A stretch of 38,429 nt of DNA. It comes from Mycolicibacterium xanthum. Lineage in GTDB: Bacteria; Actinomycetota; Actinomycetes; Mycobacteriales; Mycobacteriaceae. Shown here piece by piece: positions 1-7,452 of the stretch. The notes under the pieces are model-generated. The model was not told where the DNA came from. It saw nothing but the letters and a program-made list of their open reading frames with translations, and did not search any database. Numbering within the stretch: the first letter of the stretch is position 1; every line of letters starts with the position of its first letter. A program made the position numbers and the translations under genes. The DNA lies in contig NZ_JAIFZS010000074.1 in the NCBI RefSeq assembly GCF_019710635.1, positions 1 through 38,429 of the forward strand, in the 5' to 3' direction.

Positions 1-626
1 GATGCCGAATCGGCAGCCGGCCGCGGTTCCGATCCCAGATAGAGTTCGGTGGCGGCCTTGGCCTGGAACATCGCGATGACCGCATCGTTGTGCCGGTCGG
101 AACCGAACTGGCTCAATCCCGCCGAGAGCTTGGTGTCGACGTATTCGAGGGTGTGCTCGAGTTGCCGCAGCTGCATTGCTTCGGGCAGAGCCTGTTCACG
201 CTGCGCTTGGCGGGCGCGCCTCTCGTCGAGACAGCGCACGGCGAGTGCGCCGATGGCCGCCGAGAGGGCGGGTACGAACAGCACCGCACTCGTCACGCCG
301 AGCGCGTTGTGGAACGCGAGCGAGGCCACGACGCTCAGCGTCGTGAGCAGTCCCAGCAGCCCCAACAGCAGTGTCGTCGGAGACGCCGAGGCCACCCGAT
401 CCCCGGCCCGGCGCGCGATCGGGGTGAGCTTCGACGACACCGTTGCCGCCTGGCGGGCGACGGTGTCGGTCCACGTCCGTCTGGGTTGCGGCGCGCCGCT
501 GGGCGCGGGTGCGCCATCCCGCCCGGGTGCAGCCGGGGGTTCCGCTACGGGCGTCGGCTCCGTGCGGGGGCTGTCGCCGGCCGGCGCACTGCTGGCGGAC
601 TGTTGATCGTCGACGGTGGCTGTCAT
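1..626 (-). CDS. Membrane protein of unknown function, N-terminal 208 residues (runs off the left edge)
   Basis: The reading frame is open from an ATG at 626 to the window edge, so the C-terminus is missing. Residues 1-60 are rich in Ala, Pro, Ser and Thr and look disordered. They are followed by a basic stretch and two adjacent hydrophobic segments at about residues 95-140 (TTLLLGLLGLL and the ALGVTSAVLFV region), then a charged helical stretch (LDERRARQAQREQ) that could be coiled coil. The arrangement suggests a cytoplasmic N-terminus, a membrane hairpin and a cytoplasmic helical domain. No family is recognised. The frame was chosen over the overlapping plus-strand frames because only it gives coherent hydrophobic segments and helix composition. 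It is transcribed away from the DUF4436-like gene. Confidence 0.65.
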   Translation of the reverse strand, partial: MTATVDDQQSASSAPAGDSPRTEPTPVAEPPAAPGRDGAPAPSGAPQPRRTWTDTVARQAATVSSKLTPIARRAGDRVASASPTTLLLGLLGLLTTLSVVASLAFHNALGVTSAVLFVPALSAAIGALAVRCLDERRARQAQREQALPEAMQLRQLEHTLEYVDTKLSAGLSQFGSDRHNDAVIAMFQAKAATELYLGSEPRPAADSA

Positions 627-934
627 GAGACTATTGTGACTCCTGAGGCCAATGATTCCATGGAGGCTGAGCGTGTGGCGGGACCTTTCCCGCTCGAGAC
701 TCGCACCGCGGCCGGGCCCCGTTGGCTCTGGCGGCTCTGGCGGAGCGAGAGGGGGCTCATGTGGATCGATCGACACGACGATTCGGGTCCGGGCAGCGGC
801 ATGCGCCTACCGGTGCCAAATGATCCTTGATGCCAAGGCATTTCAGAACGACCGGCGGGACACGGGCGAAGAGCTCCGTGCTGACGTCGACCGATCGGTT
901 CACCTCGGGGGCTCTGTCGCGCTAGCATCGCGAC
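627..934. other. Intergenic gap between divergent genes, no gene seen
   Basis: This 308-bp gap separates two divergent membrane-protein genes and must hold both promoters. It contains a perfect small inverted repeat at 678-693 (GCGGGA, 4-nt loop, TCCCGC) and a 9-bp tandem repeat (GGCTCTGGC twice) near 723-742. Open frames crossing it have no ribosome site and no protein-like composition. No clear -10/-35 pair was identified. Confidence 0.5.
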
Positions 935-1819
935 GTGCGGAAACCCGCTGAGTTCGTGGTCGACCAGGCACGAAGAGTGTGGTCGCGCGGCGGGACCGTT
1001 CTGTTGATCGTGGCGATCTACGGCGTCTGCGTGGTGGGCTTCTTCCTGTTGGACTCGTCGGCTGAAACGCTGGAGCGGCCGGGCCTCGGTGCGAGCGACG
1101 AGACGGTCGTCGTGCTCGAACTGGTGGCCATCCACCCCACCGACAACCAGCTGGATCTGAACGTCATCGTGCAGCCCGGGCCCGATTTGACCGACGACCA
1201 ATTCGGTGTTCTGACAACGGATATCTCGGTACGGCTGTACCCGGCGACCGACCTCGTGGAATTGAACTACCCGGCCGGTAGCACGCCGGCGCAGACCACC
1301 ACCTCGCTCTACGCTGCCGGAGATCCCGAGAACTGGCCGTTCGACACCTACACCACCGAGGAGGTCGGTGCCGATGTCATCGCCGGTTCCGGCGACCAGC
1401 GACGATACGTGCCCGCGCGCGTCGAGTTGTCGGGATCGCTGTACGGGTGGGACATCGTCAGTCACTACGTCGGCACCACCGTACGCCCCTCCGACGATGA
1501 CGACATCACCACGATCGTGCTGTCGCGGACCCGCAGCAAGCTGGCCTTGATTTTCGGTATTTGTCTTGTCTTGGTGACACTTCCGGCGCTGGCGCTGTAC
1601 GTGGCGATCGAGACGGCCCGGGGCAGGAAGGAGTTCCTGCCCCAGTACGCGTCGTGGTTCGCCGCCATGTTGTTCTCGGTCATCCCCATCCGCAGCGCGC
1701 TTCCCGGTGCGCCCCCCGCGGGCTCCTGGGTCGACGAGGCGATCGTGTTCTGGGTGTTGCTGTTGCTGGTGGCTGCGATGGTCATCTACGTGGTGACCTG
1801 GGCGCGCGAGGGGGACTAG
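935..1819 (+). CDS. DUF4436-like membrane protein
   Basis: This 294-residue protein starts with GTG. It has an N-terminal membrane anchor at about residues 20-43 (VLLIVAIYGVCVVGFFLL), then an extracytoplasmic domain of about 180 residues rich in beta strands, and three hydrophobic segments in the C-terminal third (about 205-225, 240-255 and 268-288). This order matches the mycobacterial DUF4436 family as I recall it, in which function is unknown. The extracytoplasmic part has motifs such as LNVIVQPG and DISVRLYP. No catalytic residues are evident. It stands alone, divergent from the gene at 1-626 and convergent with the flavoprotein gene that ends at 1829. The DUF number is recalled, not searched. 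Confidence 0.7.
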   Translation: MRKPAEFVVDQARRVWSRGGTVLLIVAIYGVCVVGFFLLDSSAETLERPGLGASDETVVVLELVAIHPTDNQLDLNVIVQPGPDLTDDQFGVLTTDISVRLYPATDLVELNYPAGSTPAQTTTSLYAAGDPENWPFDTYTTEEVGADVIAGSGDQRRYVPARVELSGSLYGWDIVSHYVGTTVRPSDDDDITTIVLSRTRSKLALIFGICLVLVTLPALALYVAIETARGRKEFLPQYASWFAAMLFSVIPIRSALPGAPPAGSWVDEAIVFWVLLLLVAAMVIYVVTWAREGD

Positions 1820-1828
1820 CGACCGACG

Positions 1829-2962
1829 TCAGCTCAGCCGTGCCGCCACCCGTTCGACGGCCGCCGAGAGCGCCTCGGCGTCGCGGCGCATCAGTCTCAG
1901 CTGTCCGGTCATGTCCACGCGATAGCCGTTGAAGTACAGGCCCGGTGCTTCGGGATGGGTGTGGCCCCGACTGGCCACCGGACGGCCGGAGTCGTCGAGC
2001 ACGCCCAGATGCCCGACCAGCCTCTCCAGCCCGCACCGGTAGCCGGTCGCGGCGATGACGACATCGGGTCGAACGCGGGCGCCGCCGTCGAGCAACACGT
2101 CATCACCGTCGAATCCGCACACCGCCGGCACGACGTCGATGTGGCCGGCCTTGAGGTCGGCGACGAAGCCGTCGTCGTAGGCGGGGGCCTGGTGTCTGTT
2201 CCTGAGCCGGGTCGCCACCCCGTCACCCGCCGCGGGCAGTCCGTAACGCTGCAGGTCGCCGAACAGGAACCAGGCGGTGAGCCGGCACACCGCATCGGCC
2301 ACCCGCACCGGTAGCCGTTCGAGTGCCATGCCCAGAACATTGACGCTGACACCGAAGATCTTGCGCTGGATCAGGTTCGGCGGAGTCCGGCACGACACCC
2401 ACACCCTGGCCGCGCCGGCAGCCACCAGATGGTGGGCGATCTCGGTGCCGGTGACATTGGGGCCCACCACCAGGACCGCACGACCGCCGAAGCGGTCGGC
2501 GTTGCGGTACGCACTGGAGTGCAGCAGTTCGCCGCCGAACCCGTCGCGACCCGGCCAGTCCGGCACCAGCGCCTGGCAGTCGTGGCCGACGGCGACCACG
2601 ACGATATCCGAATCAATTGGGCCACAGCTGGTCTCGACGATCCATCTATCTGCGGCACGCGTGATGCGAGTGACCTCGACGCCGAAGCGGACGTGGAGGC
2701 GATGGTGGGCGGCGAAGTCCCCCAGATAGCGGACCCAGTCGTCACGGCTCGGGAACTCGCCGTACTCGCGTGACCGGCACGGCATGCCCGGCAACGCCGA
2801 CATCCGCGCGGTGGTGTTCAATCGCAGGCCGTCGTAGCGGGACCGCCAGCTCGCGCCCACTGCGTCGGCGCGCTCCAGCACGGTGACGTCGGCACCCGAG
2901 CGCTGCAGCGTCGCCGCGGCCGCAAGGCCTGCCGCTCCCGCGCCGCAGACGATCACCTTCAC
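1829..2962 (-). CDS. Flavin-containing monooxygenase-like NAD(P)/FAD oxidoreductase
   Basis: The 377-residue protein starts with GTG at 2962, just before the FAD-binding Rossmann motif VIVCGAGAAGLAAA (residues 3-16). A GGAGG lies 12 nt upstream. A longer frame reaching 3301 was rejected because its extra 113 residues are not protein-like. The FAD fold is followed by ERADAVGASWRSRYDGLRLN, typical of CzcO/FMO-type enzymes. A second dinucleotide-binding motif (VVGPNVTGTEIA) begins near residue 160 and the conserved ATG motif (VVIAATGY) lies near residue 310. Such enzymes use NADPH and O2 to oxygenate soft nucleophiles or ketones, but the substrate cannot be read from sequence. In the second Rossmann motif the middle glycine of GxGxxG is Asn, which could alter NADPH binding. 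It is a single-gene unit. Confidence 0.85.
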   Translation of the reverse strand: MKVIVCGAGAAGLAAAATLQRSGADVTVLERADAVGASWRSRYDGLRLNTTARMSALPGMPCRSREYGEFPSRDDWVRYLGDFAAHHRLHVRFGVEVTRITRAADRWIVETSCGPIDSDIVVVAVGHDCQALVPDWPGRDGFGGELLHSSAYRNADRFGGRAVLVVGPNVTGTEIAHHLVAAGAARVWVSCRTPPNLIQRKIFGVSVNVLGMALERLPVRVADAVCRLTAWFLFGDLQRYGLPAAGDGVATRLRNRHQAPAYDDGFVADLKAGHIDVVPAVCGFDGDDVLLDGGARVRPDVVIAATGYRCGLERLVGHLGVLDDSGRPVASRGHTHPEAPGLYFNGYRVDMTGQLRLMRRDAEALSAAVERVAARLS

Positions 2963-3115
2963 TGTGGGATCGCACCTCCCTGACCGCCGACCTGTCCGGC
3001 TCAATACTTCACCGATTGGCCCGTCACCGATACCGGTTCTGCCCGAATATCCGGGACGCGGTGCAGTCGCGCACTCCACGGTCGCGCGTACCCTGAAAGA
3101 AAGGGGTGTTGCGCT

Positions 3116-3793
3116 ATGACGCAGACACAGAATGCTGATATTCAGCAGACCGCCAAGACAGTTCAAGCCGCCGGCGCGTGGCTCGCTGTCGCATCGTTCC
3201 TGATAGTGCTCACGCTGGTATTCCACGGGCCGTTGGCGGATGACCTCGGCGGCCAGATGACGAGGATCGCGGAGGCCGCGAACACGTGGTCTGTCGTGCA
3301 CTGGATCGCGGCGCTCTCGCTATCTCTCTACGCGGTGGCTGGTTTGCTCGTGCTGACCTCGAGATCGCGCCTGGTGTAGAGGTGGTGGACCCTGACGGCG
3401 TGGGCGGCGATTCCGGTGGCGGCGTTGTGGACCGTGACCACCGCCGTGGCCGAGACGACGGTGATGGCGAATGCCGCTGTCTCCGGCCGCGCCGAGACAT
3501 TCGAGGCATGGTGGGCGTTCTCCGAAGGCAAGGCCAACGGCTATGCCGTGATGGCGCTGGCCGTTGCGGTGGTAGCGGCCAATGAGGCCCGAGTGGCGGA
3601 TGGGGTCAGGCCGACATGGTTCGCCTGGGCCGCGGTAGCGGCCGGAGTAGCTTCGTTTCTGGGCTGGGCGCTGGGCGTATGGTTCGGCATCGCGGTGGGG
3701 AACCTAGTGTGGCTGGTCGCCTCCATCGTGATGAGCGCATGGATCTTCGCGTTCGGAGTCGCCCTGATGAGGTCGTCGACCGAGACCGGCTGA
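3116..3793 (+). pseudogene. Small integral membrane protein gene interrupted by one in-frame TAG
   Basis: Two open segments, 3116-3379 and 3380-3793, lie in the same frame and are separated only by a TAG at 3377-3379. Read through that codon, they give a continuous protein of about 225 residues with five or six hydrophobic helices and no change in composition (RSRLV, stop, RWWTLTAWAAIPVAAL). The first part has an Ala-rich helix (AWLAVASFLIVLTLVF) and the second has WFAWAAVAAGVASFLGWALG. An AAAGGGG ribosome site precedes the ATG. No family is recognised. The simplest reading is a recent nonsense mutation, for example from GAG, CAG or TGG, or a sequencing error. Restart at a downstream ATG or suppression are less likely alternatives. 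Confidence 0.7.
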
Positions 3794-3871
3794 GCACGCC
3801 GGCGAAGCCTTCGGATGCCTTGGTGCCGGGCGGCCGGGAAGCAGGTCGTGCCCACCGACGTTGTGGTGGCC

Positions 3872-4294
3872 ATGGCCGAACAACCGCATCTGAGCCCCAC
3901 CGACTGGGTCCGGGAGCAGACCGAACGCATTCTCGAGCAGGGCACCACCGATGGTGTCGTGGTTTACGACCGGCCGGTGGTTCTGTTCACCACCACCGGC
4001 GCCAAGTCCGGCAAGCAGCGCTACGTGCCCCTGATGCGTGTCCAGGACGGCGGAAAATACGCGATGATCGCGTCGAAGGGCGGCGACCCACAGCATCCGA
4101 GCTGGTATCACAACGTGAAAGCGCACCCAGCGGTGACCGTCCAGGACGGCGACACGGTCGCGACGATGACCGCCCGCGAGGTCGACGGCGCCGAGCGTGA
4201 ACACTGGTGGACGCTCGCGGTGCACGCCTATCCGCCCTACGCCGAGTACCAGGCCAAAACCGATCGGCTCATCCCGGTCTTCGTGGTGGGGTAG
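3872..4294 (+). CDS. Deazaflavin (F420)-dependent nitroreductase-family protein (Ddn/DUF385-like)
   Basis: This 140-residue protein belongs to the split-barrel family that includes the F420-dependent reductase Ddn of M. tuberculosis. It shows the hallmark order VVLFTTTGAKSGKQRYVPLM (cofactor phosphate region) and then ASKGGDPQHPSWYHN followed by KAHPAVTVQ. In this family F420H2 is used to reduce quinones or nitro compounds near the membrane. The substrate here is unknown. The ATG at 3872 was chosen because the family usually begins a short helical stretch before the barrel. In-frame starts further upstream (3815, or GTG at 3848) cannot be excluded. It lies 21 codons after the interrupted membrane gene and 80 bp before the OhrR-like regulator, on the same strand. 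Confidence 0.85.
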   Translation: MAEQPHLSPTDWVREQTERILEQGTTDGVVVYDRPVVLFTTTGAKSGKQRYVPLMRVQDGGKYAMIASKGGDPQHPSWYHNVKAHPAVTVQDGDTVATMTAREVDGAEREHWWTLAVHAYPPYAEYQAKTDRLIPVFVVG

Positions 4295-4353
4295 CGAGCC
4301 TCGGCAGCTCGGCCCGGGCCGGAGTGTGTTCGCCGCCACACGGTATTGCTAGC

Positions 4354-4370
4354 GCCCTAACTATTAGGGC
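4354..4370. promoter_or_regulatory. Perfect palindromic operator at the start of the MarR/OhrR gene
   Basis: GCCCTAA and TTAGGGC are perfect 7-bp arms separated by CTA. The site ends 3 bp before the first ATG at 4374. TAACTAT inside it resembles a -10 element, which would put transcription start at about the ATG. Autoregulation of the downstream MarR-family gene is inferred from position and symmetry. Confidence 0.7.
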
Positions 4371-4373
4371 ACT

Positions 4374-4865
4374 ATGGGGAGTATGACCGCGGCAGCCGAC
4401 GTCGACCCCCTGGCCCTGGAGCAGCAGGTCTGCTTTGCGCTGGCGGTGACCAATCGGGCCGTCCTGGCCGTGTACCGGCCACTGCTGGAGCCGTTGGGCC
4501 TGACCCATCCGCAGTATCTGGTGATGCTGGCGATGTGGGACCACCAGAAGTCCCAAGACAGCGGGTCGCCGTTGTCGGTCAAGCGGATCGCCACCGCCCT
4601 GCAGGTGGACTCGGCCACGCTGTCGCCGATGCTCAAACGCCTGGAGACCCTCGGGCTCATCACCCGCAGCAGAAGTGCCACCGATGAGCGTTCCACCGAT
4701 GTCGAACTCACCGACAAGGGGGCGGCGTTGCGGGAGCGGGCCATCGGCATCCCGCCTGCGGTTGTCGCACGTCTCGGAGTCGATCTCGCCGAATTGGAGC
4801 GGCTGCGCGACGCGCTGACGAGAATCAATGCTGCCGCGCTGGCCGCGGGTGCACTTCAGTCATGA
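4374..4865 (+). CDS. MarR-family transcriptional regulator, OhrR-like
   Basis: This 163-residue winged-helix regulator has Cys20 in the context QQVCFALAVTNRAV, followed by YRPLLEPLGLTHPQYLVML. That is the signature of OhrR proteins, which sense organic hydroperoxides by oxidation of this N-terminal Cys. The helix-turn-helix lies at about residues 60-95 (VKRIATALQVDSATLSPMLKRL) and the wing follows (TRSRSATDERSTDVELT). Two ATGs (4374 and 4383) are possible. Neither has a good ribosome site, which fits leaderless translation from the operator-proximal promoter. Its TGA overlaps a possible ATG of the next gene. The usual OhrR target, an Ohr/OsmC peroxidase, is not adjacent, although an OsmC-family gene occurs at 26464. 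Ligand and target are inferred from the family only. Confidence 0.85.
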   Translation: MGSMTAAADVDPLALEQQVCFALAVTNRAVLAVYRPLLEPLGLTHPQYLVMLAMWDHQKSQDSGSPLSVKRIATALQVDSATLSPMLKRLETLGLITRSRSATDERSTDVELTDKGAALRERAIGIPPAVVARLGVDLAELERLRDALTRINAAALAAGALQS

Positions 4866-4888
4866 CCCCGCCCAACGAAGGAGCTTCC

Positions 4889-5305
4889 GTGACCGCCGCC
4901 AAACCAACACTGTGGCAGCGCCTGACCTACATCTACGGCCGGCGCCTGCCGGACTCGATGAGCCGCTGGGTCGCTGAGGATCTGGCCGGGCACGGCGCGG
5001 TGCGCAGGCACATGATCCGATATGCGATCCCGCCGCTGTTCGTGCTCGCACCGTTCTGGCTGATCCCGGTCAACCTCTACATGCATCTCGAGATGACGGT
5101 CCCGATCTACTGCTGGTCCCTGCTGATGGCGCTCGCCCTGAACAAGCCGTGGCGGCGGCATCGGCTGGCCCAGCACGGTCTGGATCCCAGGCTGGTCGAC
5201 GTGATCAAGCGCAAGAAGCAGGCGCAGATGCACGAGGACTACGTGCGCCGGTTCGGGCCCCGCCCCGAGTCCGCCGATTGGCAATCCAACAGCAGCCCGT
5301 TCTAG
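4889..5305 (+). CDS. Small membrane protein, DUF5313-like
   Basis: The 138-residue protein has an N-terminal amphipathic region (LWQRLTYIYGRRLPDSM), two hydrophobic helices at about residues 50-68 and 75-90 (PPLFVLAPFWLIPVN and VPIYCWSLLMALAL), and a basic C-terminal tail (DVIKRKKQAQMHEDYVRRFG). This resembles a short mycobacterial membrane family I recall as DUF5313, of unknown function. GTG at 4889 is preferred because AAGGAG lies 6 nt upstream. An ATG at 4862 overlapping the regulator's stop is an alternative giving nine more residues. Close coupling suggests cotranscription with the OhrR-like gene, so it may be part of the peroxide response. That link is inference. Confidence 0.75.
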   Translation: MTAAKPTLWQRLTYIYGRRLPDSMSRWVAEDLAGHGAVRRHMIRYAIPPLFVLAPFWLIPVNLYMHLEMTVPIYCWSLLMALALNKPWRRHRLAQHGLDPRLVDVIKRKKQAQMHEDYVRRFGPRPESADWQSNSSPF

Positions 5306-5308
5306 GAA

Positions 5309-5323
5309 GGCCGCTGCGCGGCC
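5309..5323 (+). terminator. Short GC hairpin after the DUF5313-like gene
   Basis: GGCCGC and GCGGCC form a perfect 6-bp stem with a TGC loop, 4 bp after the stop codon. There is no U-tract. Mycobacterial terminators often lack one, so a terminator role is plausible but unproven. Confidence 0.4.
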
Positions 5324-5469
5324 ACCGCTTCGGATGCCGCAGATACTTTGAATACTTTTGAATCGCAAAGACATTAGTGAGATCTGCACCTAGCGTCAGC
5401 GGGCGCGCAGAGCGATAATGGTATTACGTCGACACCGGGCCGGCGTGCAGCACGAAACCGAGTACGACG

Positions 5470-5679
5470 ATGTCCAGATCACAAACGACTGCGGGCAGCG
5501 GACACGACCACCCGCACGGTGCCATTTGGGAAATGAGTCATCACCCGGTCCACAGCGCCTCGGTGGCGTTGCACTGGGTTCTCGATGAGAATGCCCACGA
5601 AGAACATCCGCACCTCATTCCGCGGCACTACACGTTCATCGAGTTCGCGACCTTTGCCCGCGAAATGGATCGGCTCTAG
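5470..5679 (+). CDS. Small His-rich protein of unknown function
   Basis: This 69-residue protein is not recognised. It is unusually rich in His (ten residues) and acidic residues, with clusters HDHPHG, SHHPVHS and EEHPHLIPRH, and has no signal peptide or membrane segment. The clusters could bind metal, but no defined motif is present. The ribosome site is weak. The upstream region 5345-5440 is AT-richer than its surroundings and has two TTGAAT elements, which would suit a promoter. It converges with the amidase gene, 16 bp away. It is probably a real gene because composition and codon use are protein-like, but its short length limits certainty. Confidence 0.5.
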   Translation: MSRSQTTAGSGHDHPHGAIWEMSHHPVHSASVALHWVLDENAHEEHPHLIPRHYTFIEFATFAREMDRL

Positions 5680-5695
5680 CCGACGGCGTGTTGGG

Positions 5696-7219
5696 TCAGT
5701 CGGCCGCCATTGCTGACGGCTGGATCGTCAGGGTGGCCGTGAATCCTGGCGGCTTACGGACCTGGGTCGCCTGTTCGAACGCGTACGCGTAGGCGATCAG
5801 CTTGGGTTCCTGAAATGCCCCCGAGAAGAACGACAATCCGACGGGAAGCCCGCACAGGTAGCCGGCGGGCACCGAGATGTGCGGGTAGCCGGCGACCGCC
5901 GGCGGAGTCGAACATCCCCCAGGCAACAGATTGTCGCCGACCACCGGGTCGATGACGAACGGTGGTGACCCCTCGGTGGGGGCGACGATGGCATCGAGTC
6001 GGAAATCATGCAGCGCCTTGTCGATTCCGTCGCCGCGGGCGCGGGTCTGCAGTTCTGCGGCTATCCGGCGGTACTCCGGATCGGTGAGGTCACCCATGGT
6101 TTCTGCCTGCTCCAGAAACTCCTGACCGAAGTACGGCATCACCTGCTCGGGGTGGTCGTTGTTGAATGCGATGAGTTCGGAAAGGTTGCGTACCTGCGAA
6201 TGTGGGTGACTGGCCAGGTAGCTGTTCAGACTCGCCTTGAGCCCGTAGCGGAACAGGTCGAGTTCGAGGTCGCCGAAGAAGGGCAGCGAACTCGCCTGAA
6301 TCGGATCGACGATTTCTGCGCCGAGATCGGCCAGCACGGCGATGGCCCCATCGATCAGTGCGTCGGTTCCCTCGTGCTGTCCGAAGCACTCGCGTGCGAC
6401 GCCGATTCGGGCGCCTTCGAGCGCCGATGCGTCGAGGAACCGGCGGTAGTCGGTGGCGTGGGCTGCGCCGTCCCGCGTTGCCGGGTCGTGCTCGTCGAAC
6501 CCGGCCAACACGGTGAGCAGGACCGCGACGTCGGTGACGGTCCGCGCCATCGGCCCAGCCGTGTCCTGCGGGGCGGCCACCCCGATGACCCCTGAGCGGC
6601 TCACCAGGCCCACGGTCGGTTTCAGGCCGACGATCGAGTTGCTCGATGCGGGCCGCACGATGGATCCGTCGACCTCGGCGCCCACTGCGCCAACACACAA
6701 ATTGGCCGCGACCGCGACGGCCGATCCCGAACTGGAGCCCAGCGGACTGCGGTCAAGCACATAGGGGTTGCGGACCTGCCCACCGCGGCTGCTCCACCCG
6801 CTACAGGGCCGCGTCGATCGCATGTAGCCCCACTCGCTCATATTGGTCTTCCCCAGGATCACGGCTCCGGCTCGGCGCAGAAGCGTGACGAGGTGGGCAT
6901 CGCTGGGCGCGATGTTGCCCTCGAGGGCCAGCGAGCCGGCCGTCGTCGACATCGCATCGGCGGTGTCGATGCTGTCCTTCACGACCACCGGGACGCCGTG
7001 CAGCGGGCCGCGGACGTGACCGCTCCTGCGCTCTGCGTCGAGGGCGTCGGCGATCGCAGGGGCGTCGGGGTTCAACTCGATCATCGACCGCAGCGTCGGG
7101 CCCGAGCTGTCGATTGCGGCTATCCGCCCCAGGTACTCATCGACCAGTTGCGCCGACGTCGAGTGGCCTTGGTGACAGGCGGCCTGCACGTCGGCGACCG
7201 TCAACTCGGTCAGCGCCAT
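5696..7219 (-). CDS. Amidase (amidase-signature family)
   Basis: This 507-residue enzyme has the full Ser-cisSer-Lys triad of the amidase-signature family. Lys81 lies in GVPVVVKDSID, the cis-Ser in PLGSSSGSAVAV (about Ser163), and the nucleophile at about Ser186 in EVDGSIVRPAS. These enzymes hydrolyse amide bonds of varied small substrates in the cytoplasm, and the substrate is not readable here. The nucleophile motif has Glu-Val-Asp-Gly where most members have Thr-Asp-Gly-Gly. The ATG at 7219 is supported by GGAGGA 6 nt upstream. A frame extending to 7252 was not used. A perfect inverted repeat at 7258-7279 lies 38 bp upstream. The gene is divergent from the Pro-rich exported protein. Confidence 0.9.
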   Translation of the reverse strand: MALTELTVADVQAACHQGHSTSAQLVDEYLGRIAAIDSSGPTLRSMIELNPDAPAIADALDAERRSGHVRGPLHGVPVVVKDSIDTADAMSTTAGSLALEGNIAPSDAHLVTLLRRAGAVILGKTNMSEWGYMRSTRPCSGWSSRGGQVRNPYVLDRSPLGSSSGSAVAVAANLCVGAVGAEVDGSIVRPASSNSIVGLKPTVGLVSRSGVIGVAAPQDTAGPMARTVTDVAVLLTVLAGFDEHDPATRDGAAHATDYRRFLDASALEGARIGVARECFGQHEGTDALIDGAIAVLADLGAEIVDPIQASSLPFFGDLELDLFRYGLKASLNSYLASHPHSQVRNLSELIAFNNDHPEQVMPYFGQEFLEQAETMGDLTDPEYRRIAAELQTRARGDGIDKALHDFRLDAIVAPTEGSPPFVIDPVVGDNLLPGGCSTPPAVAGYPHISVPAGYLCGLPVGLSFFSGAFQEPKLIAYAYAFEQATQVRKPPGFTATLTIQPSAMAAD

Positions 7220-7257
7220 CGCGTACTCCTCCAGGTGATCGATGATGCCCACAGTTC

Positions 7258-7279
7258 CGCAGTCGTGTTCCCGACTGCG
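7258..7279. promoter_or_regulatory. Inverted repeat upstream of the amidase gene
   Basis: CGCAGTCG and CGACTGCG form perfect 8-bp arms around a 6-bp spacer (TGTTCC). It lies between the divergent amidase and Pro-rich protein genes, 38 bp from the amidase start. It could be an operator for an unidentified regulator or a 5' leader hairpin. Confidence 0.45.
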
Positions 7280-7452
7280 CTGACGGACAGCTCATCATGG
7301 CGTCGACGCTGGCGAGCCTGCATTCGGTGCCCCCGCCTCGCGAACCCGGGTTCCCCGCTTGCTCAATTCCCCACGGGGTACCGATGCTAGGGTTCTCGGC
7401 ACGTGCTAAAAGCTGGCACATAGGTAGATCATTGGGTGGATTCGAGGTCCCT

